64,000 nt of DNA from an uncultured Prevotella sp. (GTDB taxonomy: Bacteria > Bacteroidota > Bacteroidia > Bacteroidales > Bacteroidaceae), in assembly GCA_934202525.1 (NCBI GenBank), contig CAKPYB010000010.1:1-64000 (forward strand), written 5' to 3'. The stretch's first letter is position 1. Every line of letters begins with the position of its first letter. Under the pieces are notes generated by a model. That model did no database searches, was not told where the DNA came from, and saw only the letters and a list, made by a program, of their open reading frames with translations. The position numbers and the translations under genes are program-made. Positions 18,290 to 27,214 of this stretch are shown here, piece after piece.

Positions 18290-20536
18290 TTAAAAGTTGA
18301 GTTTTGCGCCAATCTCTACGGTGAATGGACGTATATAGTTGCCTGCCATCAGTGTTCCGGCGTATCTGCTGCCATCAGTTATCAGATCGGAACCTGGGAT
18401 GGTACCCTGGGCACCCGTCTGATTGAGGAAATTAACGAGGTTGACATTGAAGGTGAGATATTTGTTGTACTTGTAGCTTGCACCTGCAAATGTTTCCCAT
18501 CTACCTTCGAAATACACAGAGTTGCCCACGTTGGCATACTGCTTGCTAAAGTAGCGGAACGATGCCCAGACATTGAAGCGGTCGTATGTATAGTTTGGGT
18601 CTAACTCAATCAATATTTTCGACTGCTTGGTAACGGTTTTGTCGCTGAAATCATAGGTCTTGTTGAATGCCTCGAACTTATATCCTGTGTACTTAGGATT
18701 CTGGTAAGTGAACATGGCATGGAACTTGAATCCCTTGAATGGCGAGAACATGGCATCTGTTGTCCAGCCCATAGTCTCGATACCGCTGGATGAACCTACC
18801 ATCACAGGGTCTTCGTTCGGGTTGTCGCTCATCACGGTCATTCGTCCGTAGTCATTGGTGCGGCGAGCGTAGGTGAAGGCGGAAACCAGGTTCACGAAGT
18901 CGCTGTTGTAGAAGATACCGGCACGTCCCAGGATGAATGGGCGATAGTCGTAATAAGGAAGCGATGTGCCAGAGTATGCCTCCAGATGACGATATTGCTT
19001 CAGATAGTTGATCTCACCGGTGAAACCGAAATTGTGTGTCAGGTTATAGGTAGGCGATACTGAAACGGCATAGTTGAGACCAGACAGATTGTGATGGGTG
19101 GTACCTACGGTCTGTGTCTTTCCGTTTTCATCTGTGTATTGTGTACCTATATAGAAGTCGCTGAAACGACCATCGGTGATGTAATCCACACCGGCATTGA
19201 ACATTTCCAAGCGCAAACCATATCCCATACGGAAGTTGGGAGTGATATACCAGTTGTCGTTCACATAGGCTGCCAGCTTGTTCTCGTTTCCCTTGTCGTA
19301 TTCGCTCGAACCATTCAGATTTGCGTATTCCAGTCCGTTGTAGATGAGTTTGCGTGGATTAGGTGCAACCTCATGATAATATTGTGTGGTGCTGCGGGCG
19401 TAATCGATGTAGGAGTAGAACTCGTTTAAGCCAAAAGCCCAATTGTGGTTGGCTGTCTTTTTCTGGAGTTCTGCTACAAACATGGCGTCTGTCACCGTGA
19501 AAGCATTGATTTGCGAAAGACGGCGCTGTATATTGCCATGGAAAGCTTGTCCGTTGTCTGCATAGGTGGCATCGGCATCCTCGTAGAATCCCATCGTGAG
19601 TTGGTCCACACTGTTTCCCGTAGAGGTAGATACCTTGGCTTTCAATGCTAAGGTGGTAGCATTTCCGAAGTCATAATCCAGAAGGGCAGTTCCCTCATGG
19701 GTCTTGGTCTTGGAAATATCATAGAGGTTGCCTGACTTCAGTTCCCCTGTTTTCACATCACGATATTCCATGATACCATCAACCGGGAGGTAAGAGTCAC
19801 GACCCATTCTGAATCCCTTCACCTCTGTTATCTTTCCATTGCCATCATAGGTGAATGGGGCATAGTTGGCTGCAGTGGTAAGAGGATGGGTTTCGGTAAA
19901 CTTGTAATAGAGACTGAATCGACCCTTGTCTTGATGGAAGAGATGAGTGATGCCGGCAGTGTAGAACTGGGCACGGTCGATGTAGTTGGTAAATTTCAGG
20001 TCGAATGTTCCTGGATCGAAATTCTGGTAAGCACTCAGCGTGAAATAAGTCTTTTTGGCAAGTTTGCCAGACACGTTGATGTCAAAATTCTGTGCACCAA
20101 AGGTGTTGGTCTGATACTTCAGCTTTCCTTTGAAGGTTTCACCGCCACGTTCCATGTAGGAATCCACACCATAGCCTATCTCACCAAAGCGAATGGCTGT
20201 GGTGGATATGTTCTGCAGACCCTGGCTGGCAAGCAACTGTTCGCCACGCCAATGGTTGCTTGTGGTGTTTGGCCAATAATAGAAAACTGCTGGCAGTCCA
20301 TCTACTGTTACTGCCGTGTAGCTCATAGGCAAGCCTATCTCTACTTGGCGAGGCTCTGTGGCATCCTTGGCGTTGAGCATCACGCCATGGTCATTGCCTG
20401 CGGTTTGTGTCGTATCCTCTTTTTGTATATAAGAGGAATTAACTCTTGCTAGAGTTGTCTGTACCCCATTGGCACTGACTGTTGTCGCTGCTGTTGCCAT
20501 CAGGACTGATGATAAGAGAAAATTGTTTTTATTCAT
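18290..20536 (-). CDS. TonB-dependent receptor of the esterase operon
   Basis: 748-residue outer-membrane receptor with a signal peptide (cleavage near residue 23, TTVSANG). An N-terminal plug region (about 45-130, VEIGLPMSYTAVTVDGLPAV, SYMERGGETFKG) leads into a barrel rich in Tyr/Phe strands, ending FTVEIGAKLNF. It is not a SusC protein and has no SusD partner. As first gene of an operon with two esterases it may import a small aromatic or esterified product, but this is inference. Confidence 0.85.
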   Translation of the reverse strand: MNKNNFLLSSVLMATAATTVSANGVQTTLARVNSSYIQKEDTTQTAGNDHGVMLNAKDATEPRQVEIGLPMSYTAVTVDGLPAVFYYWPNTTSNHWRGEQLLASQGLQNISTTAIRFGEIGYGVDSYMERGGETFKGKLKYQTNTFGAQNFDINVSGKLAKKTYFTLSAYQNFDPGTFDLKFTNYIDRAQFYTAGITHLFHQDKGRFSLYYKFTETHPLTTAANYAPFTYDGNGKITEVKGFRMGRDSYLPVDGIMEYRDVKTGELKSGNLYDISKTKTHEGTALLDYDFGNATTLALKAKVSTSTGNSVDQLTMGFYEDADATYADNGQAFHGNIQRRLSQINAFTVTDAMFVAELQKKTANHNWAFGLNEFYSYIDYARSTTQYYHEVAPNPRKLIYNGLEYANLNGSSEYDKGNENKLAAYVNDNWYITPNFRMGYGLRLEMFNAGVDYITDGRFSDFYIGTQYTDENGKTQTVGTTHHNLSGLNYAVSVSPTYNLTHNFGFTGEINYLKQYRHLEAYSGTSLPYYDYRPFILGRAGIFYNSDFVNLVSAFTYARRTNDYGRMTVMSDNPNEDPVMVGSSSGIETMGWTTDAMFSPFKGFKFHAMFTYQNPKYTGYKFEAFNKTYDFSDKTVTKQSKILIELDPNYTYDRFNVWASFRYFSKQYANVGNSVYFEGRWETFAGASYKYNKYLTFNVNLVNFLNQTGAQGTIPGSDLITDGSRYAGTLMAGNYIRPFTVEIGAKLNF

Positions 20537-20598
20537 TTCTTACAAGTTATTAGTTATACTGATTGCGTTTGAAAGATTTCTAATGAAATTTTCGCTTG

Positions 20599-20629
20599 CA
20601 AAAGTACAGCAAAAAAAGATTGCTGGCAA
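20599..20629 (-). promoter_or_regulatory. Promoter of the receptor/esterase operon
   Basis: On the minus strand, -7 box TACTTTTG (20599-20606) followed by CAAGCG, with TTG at 20627-20629, 20 bp upstream. It shares the TTTGCAAGC extension with promoters at 2462, 9215 and 31168. Confidence 0.7.
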
Positions 20630-20743
20630 GAAATATACCCTAGATAGACTTCTAAAAAATGAATAGATGTTGATTATCTGATGGTTACACAATATGGATA
20701 TCCGGTAAAATATACCCTGTAAAAAAGAAAATATACCCATAAA

Positions 20744-20782
20744 AAAGGGACATACGCCTTGTGATAAGGCACATGTCCCTTT
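20744..20782 (-). terminator. Terminator of the DUF6377-type regulator gene
   Basis: AAGGGACAT (20745-20753) pairs with ATGTCCCTT (20773-20781) and an inner GCCTT/AAGGC stem closes the loop. On the minus strand it is followed by a T6 run. Confidence 0.85.
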
Positions 20783-20805
20783 GAAATCATCATATTTGGG
20801 GGCTT

Positions 20806-20873
20806 ATACTTCAGTGTTGACCTCCTCCTTCTGTCTCTTATACTTCAGTGTTAACCTCCTCCTTCAGTCTCTT
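20806..20873 (-). repeat. 34-bp tandem duplication across the 3' end of the regulator gene
   Basis: Two 34-bp units (20806-20839 and 20840-20873) differ at two positions. The upstream unit encodes the last residues KRLKEEVNTEV and the first bases of the stop; the other lies directly after the stop codon. Confidence 0.85.
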
Positions 20874-22652
20874 ATAAAACTCTTCTTTGTCGTAGCGGGC
20901 GGCGTTCAACACTCGAGTCTTGTAACTCTTGATGGTGTTAACTGAGTAGTTGAGCGAACGTGCCAGGTCTTCATTTTTGGTAATGCCCAATCTGATGAGG
21001 GCAAAGATGCGCATTTCCACGGTGAGTCGCTCACCCGTTTTGGGAACTATCCTACACTCTGGGCGAAGAAGTGAATTGAAGCTTTCCTCGAAATCGGGGA
21101 AGAGCATCTGCAAAATGCTGTCCATTTGATAAAAGGTGTCGAATGCGGCTCCCTTTTGGGCATCGAACACATTTTTGAGTCCTTCGTAATCTCGGATGGT
21201 GAGTCGGCGCAAAACTTCCTTGCGCAGTTTCTCTATGGCAACCTGGTGGTTCGCACTGCCCACTATCAATTGACTCAGTACTACTTCCTTGATGTGTCCT
21301 GCTTCAACAAGTTCCTTGTTGATGCTCGCAATCTGTACATTCTTTTCGCTAAGATTCTTCATCTGAGACTCGATGAGAGACTTCTGCCGATGGAGAACTT
21401 TCCGCTGTTTCTTCATGACGATGATGGCAGCTATCAGCAGGATAATTACGATGCTCAGGAAGATGAGACCGATAGTGAGCCACATCTTCTGTTTTTGAGT
21501 GATTGCATAGAGATCTTTGTCTATCTGAGGATAGCTGAATGCTATCTCGGAATAGCGGTAACGTGAATGATATTGTTCGGCATTGTGCATCGCTACATTG
21601 ATGAGCATGTACGAACGGGCGATGTCGCCTGTGATGTAAGCGATTTCGGCTATCTTTCTGGCTGCAGGATATTCCACTGAGCCACGCTTGATTTCCATAA
21701 TGGCCGATTGGCTGATGCATTCTGCAGCCTTGGTGTAGTTGCGTAATCCCATGTAGTTGTATCCCAGGTTGCCAAGAGCGTAGGCATAGTATGCAGAGGT
21801 TGGAGATAATTTGCTGAGCAGTATTTTGCTTTGCTTAACGGCCTCGGCATATTTGGTTTCGTGGAAGTACATTTTTACGAGCATGTCATCGAGCAGGTAA
21901 GAGTCTGCTGGCACAGTTTGCTTCAATTCTCCATACAGTCGTTTCATGTTTTCCAGATAGGTGTCTTTGGAAAGAATGCGATATGGGGTGTAGAATCCGT
22001 TCTCGAATTCCAGGTTGAAGGCTGCTACGATGTAGTTGATTCGGATATCTTGCGAGCATCTGCCGGGTGCTATCTTTTCCAAAGTCTCCGCCGCCTCTCT
22101 GAAGTAGCCACTGTTGGTAAATGCTTGGGCTTGGTAGATATAGGCTTGTGCCAGATAGTCGTAGGCACTTTTGGTTGAAGGGGTTTTTGAGCTTGCCTCA
22201 GGAGAATCTGCCAACTGCAGTGCCAACTCTTCGCAATGGCGGGCGCATTGGTAAGCATCCTCAAAGTTGAGCAGGAATTGTATGCGAAACAGCTTCTCCC
22301 AGAGCTCGTATTGCTTTGTGAGGGGGTGGGGGGTGTCTAACTGCTGCTTGATGGAGTTCACTTCCTGTTTCTGTTTTGCATGAAAGATGGAGGTGTCTGC
22401 CAGCGTTTCGCACACCTTATTAATATAAGGCTTTATTTCCTTGCTTACGGTTTTGCCGTAAGCAGCACCTTTGGCATCAAACTCCGCCTTCATCTTTTCT
22501 ACGGGCATACGATTGATGGTTCCAGCCATTTGGGTTTGGGCAGAAACAAGGATTGGGCAGCAAGTCAGTATAGAGAGACATGCTATCACAAAGCTATGCT
22601 TGCAAGCTTGAAACCTCTTTTTGAGGGTTGATTTTTCTTCTCTAAATGCCAT
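20838..22652 (-). CDS. Membrane-anchored TPR/HTH regulator (DUF6377 type)
   Basis: 604-residue protein with a signal sequence or signal anchor (about 20-40), a TPR-like helical periplasmic region (about 60-380), one transmembrane helix (about 391-413), a coiled coil (about 415-460) and a C-terminal LuxR-like helix-turn-helix (about 545-580: LTVEMRIFALIRLGITKNED, YSVNTIKSYKTRVLN). This is the layout of Bacteroidetes DUF6377 proteins, thought to signal across the membrane to DNA. It lies between the esterase operon and the B12 operon and could control either. The last 11 codons are duplicated past the stop. Confidence 0.85.
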   Translation of the reverse strand: MAFREEKSTLKKRFQACKHSFVIACLSILTCCPILVSAQTQMAGTINRMPVEKMKAEFDAKGAAYGKTVSKEIKPYINKVCETLADTSIFHAKQKQEVNSIKQQLDTPHPLTKQYELWEKLFRIQFLLNFEDAYQCARHCEELALQLADSPEASSKTPSTKSAYDYLAQAYIYQAQAFTNSGYFREAAETLEKIAPGRCSQDIRINYIVAAFNLEFENGFYTPYRILSKDTYLENMKRLYGELKQTVPADSYLLDDMLVKMYFHETKYAEAVKQSKILLSKLSPTSAYYAYALGNLGYNYMGLRNYTKAAECISQSAIMEIKRGSVEYPAARKIAEIAYITGDIARSYMLINVAMHNAEQYHSRYRYSEIAFSYPQIDKDLYAITQKQKMWLTIGLIFLSIVIILLIAAIIVMKKQRKVLHRQKSLIESQMKNLSEKNVQIASINKELVEAGHIKEVVLSQLIVGSANHQVAIEKLRKEVLRRLTIRDYEGLKNVFDAQKGAAFDTFYQMDSILQMLFPDFEESFNSLLRPECRIVPKTGERLTVEMRIFALIRLGITKNEDLARSLNYSVNTIKSYKTRVLNAARYDKEEFYKRLKEEVNTEV

Positions 22653-22683
22653 TCTGTATAATTTGAGCGTTTTGATTTGACCG

Positions 22684-22691
22684 CAAAGTTA
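22684..22691 (-). promoter_or_regulatory. -7 box of the regulator gene
   Basis: TAACTTTG read on the minus strand, 32 bp upstream of the 22652 start codon. No -33 TTG at usual distance. Confidence 0.5.
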
Positions 22692-22828
22692 ATATAAATA
22701 TTTGAAAAGCGCCCTAATTTCATAGATATTTTTGATTCAATTTAGTCCATAAACAAGAAAAATATTATTTATTTAAAGAATTATGCAGAAAACTTAGCGA
22801 AAATTTAAACAATGTCATTTTTTTATCG

Positions 22829-22836
22829 TACCTTTG
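22829..22836 (+). promoter_or_regulatory. -7 box of the B12 operon
   Basis: TACCTTTG followed by CACC, just upstream of the cobalamin riboswitch, giving a 5' leader of nearly 290 nt. Confidence 0.6.
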
Positions 22837-22849
22837 CACCCGCAATTGG

Positions 22850-23036
22850 TTCACTGCCACCTCCTGCCGCCCTAGGCATGGCTGGTGTGTAGTGATTAAA
22901 AGGGAATCGGGTGAGAAGCCCGGACAGTCCCGCTGCTGTAAGCGTCTTATTGCGGCAAGCACCATGGTCACTGACATTTTTTCGGGAAGACCGCTTGCCA
23001 TGAGTTTGAGGACGCAAGTCAGAAGACCTGCCGTTG
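22850..23036 (+). ncRNA. Cobalamin (B12) riboswitch
   Basis: The leader contains the conserved core of the cobalamin aptamer: AAAAGGGAATCGGGTGAGAA then GCCCGGACAGTCCCGCTGCTG (22898-22938) and the closing B12-box GTCAGAAGACCTGCC (23018-23032). Intervening stems (22943-23005) match the variable arms. A 6-bp hairpin CCATCA/TGATGG at 23046-23062 follows and may be part of the expression platform. It lies 88 bp before a BtuB-type receptor gene and should repress it when B12 is plentiful. Exact aptamer ends are approximate. Confidence 0.95.
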
Positions 23037-23123
23037 CCATCTCTACCATCAGGAAGTGATGGAGGATGAAATCATTGAGCCTCGTGGGTTAGGCTTTTGA
23101 ATGAAGATAAAAAATAATAGTAG

Positions 23124-25115
23124 ATGAAAAGATTGTTTGCAATAGCCATGCTGGGTGTTGTTGCAGGGTCTGCCTTTGCCAATGGTGAAACGCAGGACTC
23201 TGTACGAGTGCATCACATCCAAGAGGTTGTGGTTACCTCACGATTGATATCCAGGGAAACTATTCCATCACAGACATTGGGAGGTGAGGAACTCAAAAAG
23301 TTGAATTCCTTGTCGGTAGCCGATGCCTTGCGTTATTTCTCGGGCCTGCAGCTCAAGGATTATGGAGGCGTGGGTGGCATCAAGACAGTCAACATTCGCA
23401 GTATGGGTACCAATCACCTGGGCATCTTCTATGACGGCATCGAACTGGGCAATGCACAGAACGGGCAGATAGACTTGGGGCAGTTCTCGCTCGACAATGT
23501 GGAGGAGATTTCGCTCTACAACGGTCAGCGTAGTGCCATCTTCCAACCAGCGAGCGACTTTGGTAATGCTGGCTCCGTCTATATCCGTACCAAGGCTCCC
23601 CGCTTCATGATGGGCAGGCGATACAACTTGTTGGTGAGGGCTAAGTATGGGTCGAGCGATACCTTCCGGTTTTCATCGCTTTGGGAGCAGAAACTCTCCA
23701 ATCATATATCTTCCTCGTTAAGTACAAGTGTGCTGACGTCGAGCGGACGCTATAAGTTTCGTTATAGGCGAGTGACCGAAGACAATACGGTGGCTTATGA
23801 TACCACTGCCGTGCGCCACAATGGTGACATTTGGGCTTTCCGTATCGAGGAAAACGTGAGGGGAGGCATTGCCGATGGATATTGGAACGTGAAGGCATAT
23901 ACCTACCATTCGGAAAGGGGAATACCTGGTGCCATCGTCAACAATGTGTGGCGACGAGGCGAACGCCAGTGGGACCACAATACCTTCGGACAGGCTGTAT
24001 TCCAAAAGTCATTTGGTGACAAATTCTCTACCAAGGCATTGGCTAAGTATGCCTATTATGTGACGCGCTATGTCAATAATGATGAGACGCAGATACATGT
24101 AGACAATACCTATCGTCAGCAGGAGATGTATTTCTCCACTTCGAATGTCTATGAGATATTGTCAAAGTGGAGTGTCTCGATGAGCTATGACTTCAAGTGG
24201 AACAAGTTGAATGCCAATATGGTAGACTTCGCTTTCCCTCATCGTTACTCCAACTTCGTGTCGTTAGCCACGGCATTGACGCTGTCACGCATCCAGGCGC
24301 AAGCCTCGGTGGTGGAACAGGTGGTCAAAGACCATGTGAAGTATGGGATGTCATCGCCATCTCGCAGCACGCTTACGCCAGCATTCTTTGTGAATGTATA
24401 TCCATTCAACTCCAAATTGCTGGCAGTGAGGGCTTTCGCCAAGAAAAGTTTCCGCATGCCGACCTTCAACGACCTTTACTATGCAGATATGGGCAATAGC
24501 AAGTTGAATCCGGAGTCGGCGTTGCAGTATGACTTGGGCTTTGTGCTGAACAAGGATTGGAAGCAAGGCGTAGTTGACCATCTCCGCTTACAGGTGGATG
24601 GTTATTACAATACGGTGCACGATAAGATTGTAGCTTATCCCAAGGGGCAGCAGTTCCGTTGGACGATGCTTAACCTCGGCAAGGTGCATATCAAGGGCGT
24701 CGATGCCATGGCTGAGGTGGGACTGGAACCAGCCAAGGACTGGATAGTTACGGCTCGCTTGCAGTACACTTATCAGGATGCTCGCGACGTGACCGATCCC
24801 AATACCTCTTATTATAAGGACCAGATACCTTATATTCCATGGAACAGTGGGTCGGCTATCTTGGCCCTGTCATGGCGAGAGTGGGACTTGTCGTATAGCT
24901 TTATCTATTCCGGTGAACGTTATTCGCAGCAAGAGAACATCCTCTATAACCATCTCCAGCCTTGGTATACGCACGACATGAGCGTGGCTTATCATGCAAG
25001 GAAATGGTCGGCAAGACTGGATGTAAACAACATTTTCAGTCAGGATTATGACGTGATACTTAACTATCCGATGCCGAAGCGCAACTATATGCTGACATTG
25101 GAATATAACTTTTGA
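23124..25115 (+). CDS. btuB: BtuB-type vitamin B12 TonB-dependent receptor
   Basis: 663-residue outer-membrane transporter for cobalamins. A signal peptide ends near residue 20 (SAFANG). The TonB box region is IQEVVVTSR, followed by the plug (about 45-150: LSVADALRYFSGLQLKDYGG, GTNHLGIFYDGIEL, ASDFGNAGSVYIRT) and a 22-strand-type barrel ending YMLTLEYNF. The identity rests on the riboswitch directly upstream and the BtuG/BtuH-like genes downstream. The next gene begins 5 bp after the stop, so translation is probably coupled. Confidence 0.93.
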   Translation: MKRLFAIAMLGVVAGSAFANGETQDSVRVHHIQEVVVTSRLISRETIPSQTLGGEELKKLNSLSVADALRYFSGLQLKDYGGVGGIKTVNIRSMGTNHLGIFYDGIELGNAQNGQIDLGQFSLDNVEEISLYNGQRSAIFQPASDFGNAGSVYIRTKAPRFMMGRRYNLLVRAKYGSSDTFRFSSLWEQKLSNHISSSLSTSVLTSSGRYKFRYRRVTEDNTVAYDTTAVRHNGDIWAFRIEENVRGGIADGYWNVKAYTYHSERGIPGAIVNNVWRRGERQWDHNTFGQAVFQKSFGDKFSTKALAKYAYYVTRYVNNDETQIHVDNTYRQQEMYFSTSNVYEILSKWSVSMSYDFKWNKLNANMVDFAFPHRYSNFVSLATALTLSRIQAQASVVEQVVKDHVKYGMSSPSRSTLTPAFFVNVYPFNSKLLAVRAFAKKSFRMPTFNDLYYADMGNSKLNPESALQYDLGFVLNKDWKQGVVDHLRLQVDGYYNTVHDKIVAYPKGQQFRWTMLNLGKVHIKGVDAMAEVGLEPAKDWIVTARLQYTYQDARDVTDPNTSYYKDQIPYIPWNSGSAILALSWREWDLSYSFIYSGERYSQQENILYNHLQPWYTHDMSVAYHARKWSARLDVNNIFSQDYDVILNYPMPKRNYMLTLEYNF

Positions 25116-25120
25116 AAAAT

Positions 25121-27199
25121 ATGAAGGATAAGATATATCATCAACCCAACCTGGCAAAGTCTTGGTTCTTAGCCTTGCTTTGTTTCCTGGCTCTAGGTAT
25201 GCAGTCGTGTCGGGATGGCGACACTGTCATCTCATCTGAGCCTGAGGATACAGGCAGTAAGGCTGAGAAGGGCGATATCATGGGACTTTACTTGCTCAAC
25301 CAAGGTAATATGGGCAGCAACAAGGCAACCCTCGATTTCCTGGATTTGTCGGGCGATAACGGTGAAAACATCATTTACCATCGCAACATCTATTCAGAGC
25401 GTAATCCTAACGAGATTAAGGAATTGGGTGATGTAGGTAATGATATCAAGATATATGGCTCCAAACTGTGGATGGTCATCAACTGTTCCAATAAGGTAGA
25501 GGTGGCAGATGCTTATACTTGCAAGAAAGTAGCGAAGATAGACATCCCCAACTGTCGATACCTTGCCTTTGATGGTGGATTTGCCTATGTTAGTGCCTAT
25601 GTGGCTCCTGTGAATATGCGCCAGGATGCCGAAGTGGGAGCTGTTTATAAGGTGGACACGCTGACCATGAAGGTAGTGGACAAGGTGATGGTGGGCTATC
25701 AGCCCGATGAATTGGCTGTTGTGCATGGCAAACTGTATGTTGCCAACAGTGGCGGTTATCGCAATCCCAACTACGATCGTACGGTGAGCGTCATCGACCT
25801 CAAGACCTTTAAGGAGGAGCGGAAGATTGATGTGGCAATCAACTTGCATCGCTGTCGTGCCGATAAGTATGGACAGCTATGGGTGAGTTCCCGAGGCGAC
25901 TACAAGGAGGTGCCTTCACGATTGTATTGGCTCAAGCCTAATGCTGCAGGGCAGATGGAAAAGGGAGGTGAACTGGAAGTGCCGGTCTCCAACATGTGTA
26001 TCGTGGGTGATTCACTATATTATATAGGTGTGCAGTGGAATGAGACTTCAAAGAAAAATTCGATAGAGTATGGTATCGTGAATGTCAGCCAACACAAGGT
26101 AATTGCTCATTCCTTGTCTAGTGCTCCTGAGATACAATCCATCGAGATGCCATACGGCATCATTGTCAATCCTCAGAAGAAAGACTTCTACCTGATGGAT
26201 GCTAAAAATTACGTATCAAGTGGCGAATTGCTTCATTTCAAGGCAGACGGCACCTTCGACTGGCGAGTATGGACAGGTGATATTCCGGCAGAGGCAGCAT
26301 TTGTTTATCGCAAACCTCAGTTGTCATCGTCGGATCCGAGCCAACCAGCCGAGAAGTATAGCAAGTATATCTTGGCGGTAGATGAGTATGTGCCGGCTCC
26401 AGGACAATTCGTCAATACGATGCCTCAATATGAGGAGGGTGACGATGCTAAGGAGATGGCAAGAAAATGTACAGAAGCCATCGGCGGTGACAAGGGTGGT
26501 TTGGTGAGCCTGGGTGCCTATGGTGGCTACATCACCTTCCATTTCGATCATCCTATAGCGAATGTGAAGGGTGAAAAAGACCTTTACATCAAGGGCAATG
26601 CTTTCAAGGACAATAGCGAGCCTGGTATTGTGATGGTATCGCAGGATGTGAATGGCAATGGGGTGCCCGACGATCCTTGGTATGAACTTTCGGGTAGTGC
26701 TGATGTTGACAGTGTGGGCAAGGTGGTACATGGCTATGAGATAACCTATACCAAGGATGCCATGCAAGATATTCCGTGGACAGACAATCAGGGCAAGAGT
26801 GGAGTTGTTAATCGCAACACTTTTCATGCCCAGGAATATTTCCCTTTGTGGTTGTCGGGGCCATTACGTTTCGAGGGTACCCTTTTGCCACGTAATGGTC
26901 ATGATACCAGCGGCAATGGAAGTCTTTGGGTTTGCGATGCCTTCCGATATGGATATGTTGACAATGTGAGCAATAGCGACATCGATGGCTGTAGCTTCGA
27001 CATCTCATGGGCAGTAGATAAGAATCGCAAGCCAGTGGCGCTCGACCACATCGACTTCGTGAGAGTATATAGTGCCCAGAATCAAATGTGTGGATGGCTA
27101 GGTGAGACTTCTACCGAAGTGAGTGGGGCAGAGGATTTGCATCTCCAAAAGTCAATCAGTGCCAAGAGTAGAAAGAGAAGATTAATAATAACATTTTAA
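25121..27199 (+). CDS. BtuG-like B12-binding lipoprotein fused to a second surface domain
   Basis: Surface lipoprotein of 692 residues from the ATG at 25121 (lipobox LGMQSC, Cys30). The N-terminal half (about 45-390) is a YncE-like beta-propeller with repeated blades such as MGLYLLNQGNMGSNKATLDF, KLYVANSGG and RTVSVIDLKTF, as in BtuG, which captures B12 and hands it to BtuB. The C-terminal half (about 395-690: YGGYITFHFDHPI, GVPDDPWYELSG, DHIDFVRVYSAQ) resembles a Bacteroidetes cell-surface protein normally encoded by its own gene in B12 loci. The fusion and the 5-bp gap to btuB are notable. Confidence 0.85.
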   Translation: MKDKIYHQPNLAKSWFLALLCFLALGMQSCRDGDTVISSEPEDTGSKAEKGDIMGLYLLNQGNMGSNKATLDFLDLSGDNGENIIYHRNIYSERNPNEIKELGDVGNDIKIYGSKLWMVINCSNKVEVADAYTCKKVAKIDIPNCRYLAFDGGFAYVSAYVAPVNMRQDAEVGAVYKVDTLTMKVVDKVMVGYQPDELAVVHGKLYVANSGGYRNPNYDRTVSVIDLKTFKEERKIDVAINLHRCRADKYGQLWVSSRGDYKEVPSRLYWLKPNAAGQMEKGGELEVPVSNMCIVGDSLYYIGVQWNETSKKNSIEYGIVNVSQHKVIAHSLSSAPEIQSIEMPYGIIVNPQKKDFYLMDAKNYVSSGELLHFKADGTFDWRVWTGDIPAEAAFVYRKPQLSSSDPSQPAEKYSKYILAVDEYVPAPGQFVNTMPQYEEGDDAKEMARKCTEAIGGDKGGLVSLGAYGGYITFHFDHPIANVKGEKDLYIKGNAFKDNSEPGIVMVSQDVNGNGVPDDPWYELSGSADVDSVGKVVHGYEITYTKDAMQDIPWTDNQGKSGVVNRNTFHAQEYFPLWLSGPLRFEGTLLPRNGHDTSGNGSLWVCDAFRYGYVDNVSNSDIDGCSFDISWAVDKNRKPVALDHIDFVRVYSAQNQMCGWLGETSTEVSGAEDLHLQKSISAKSRKRRLIITF

Positions 27200-27214
27200 T
27201 AAATTATATTAAGT

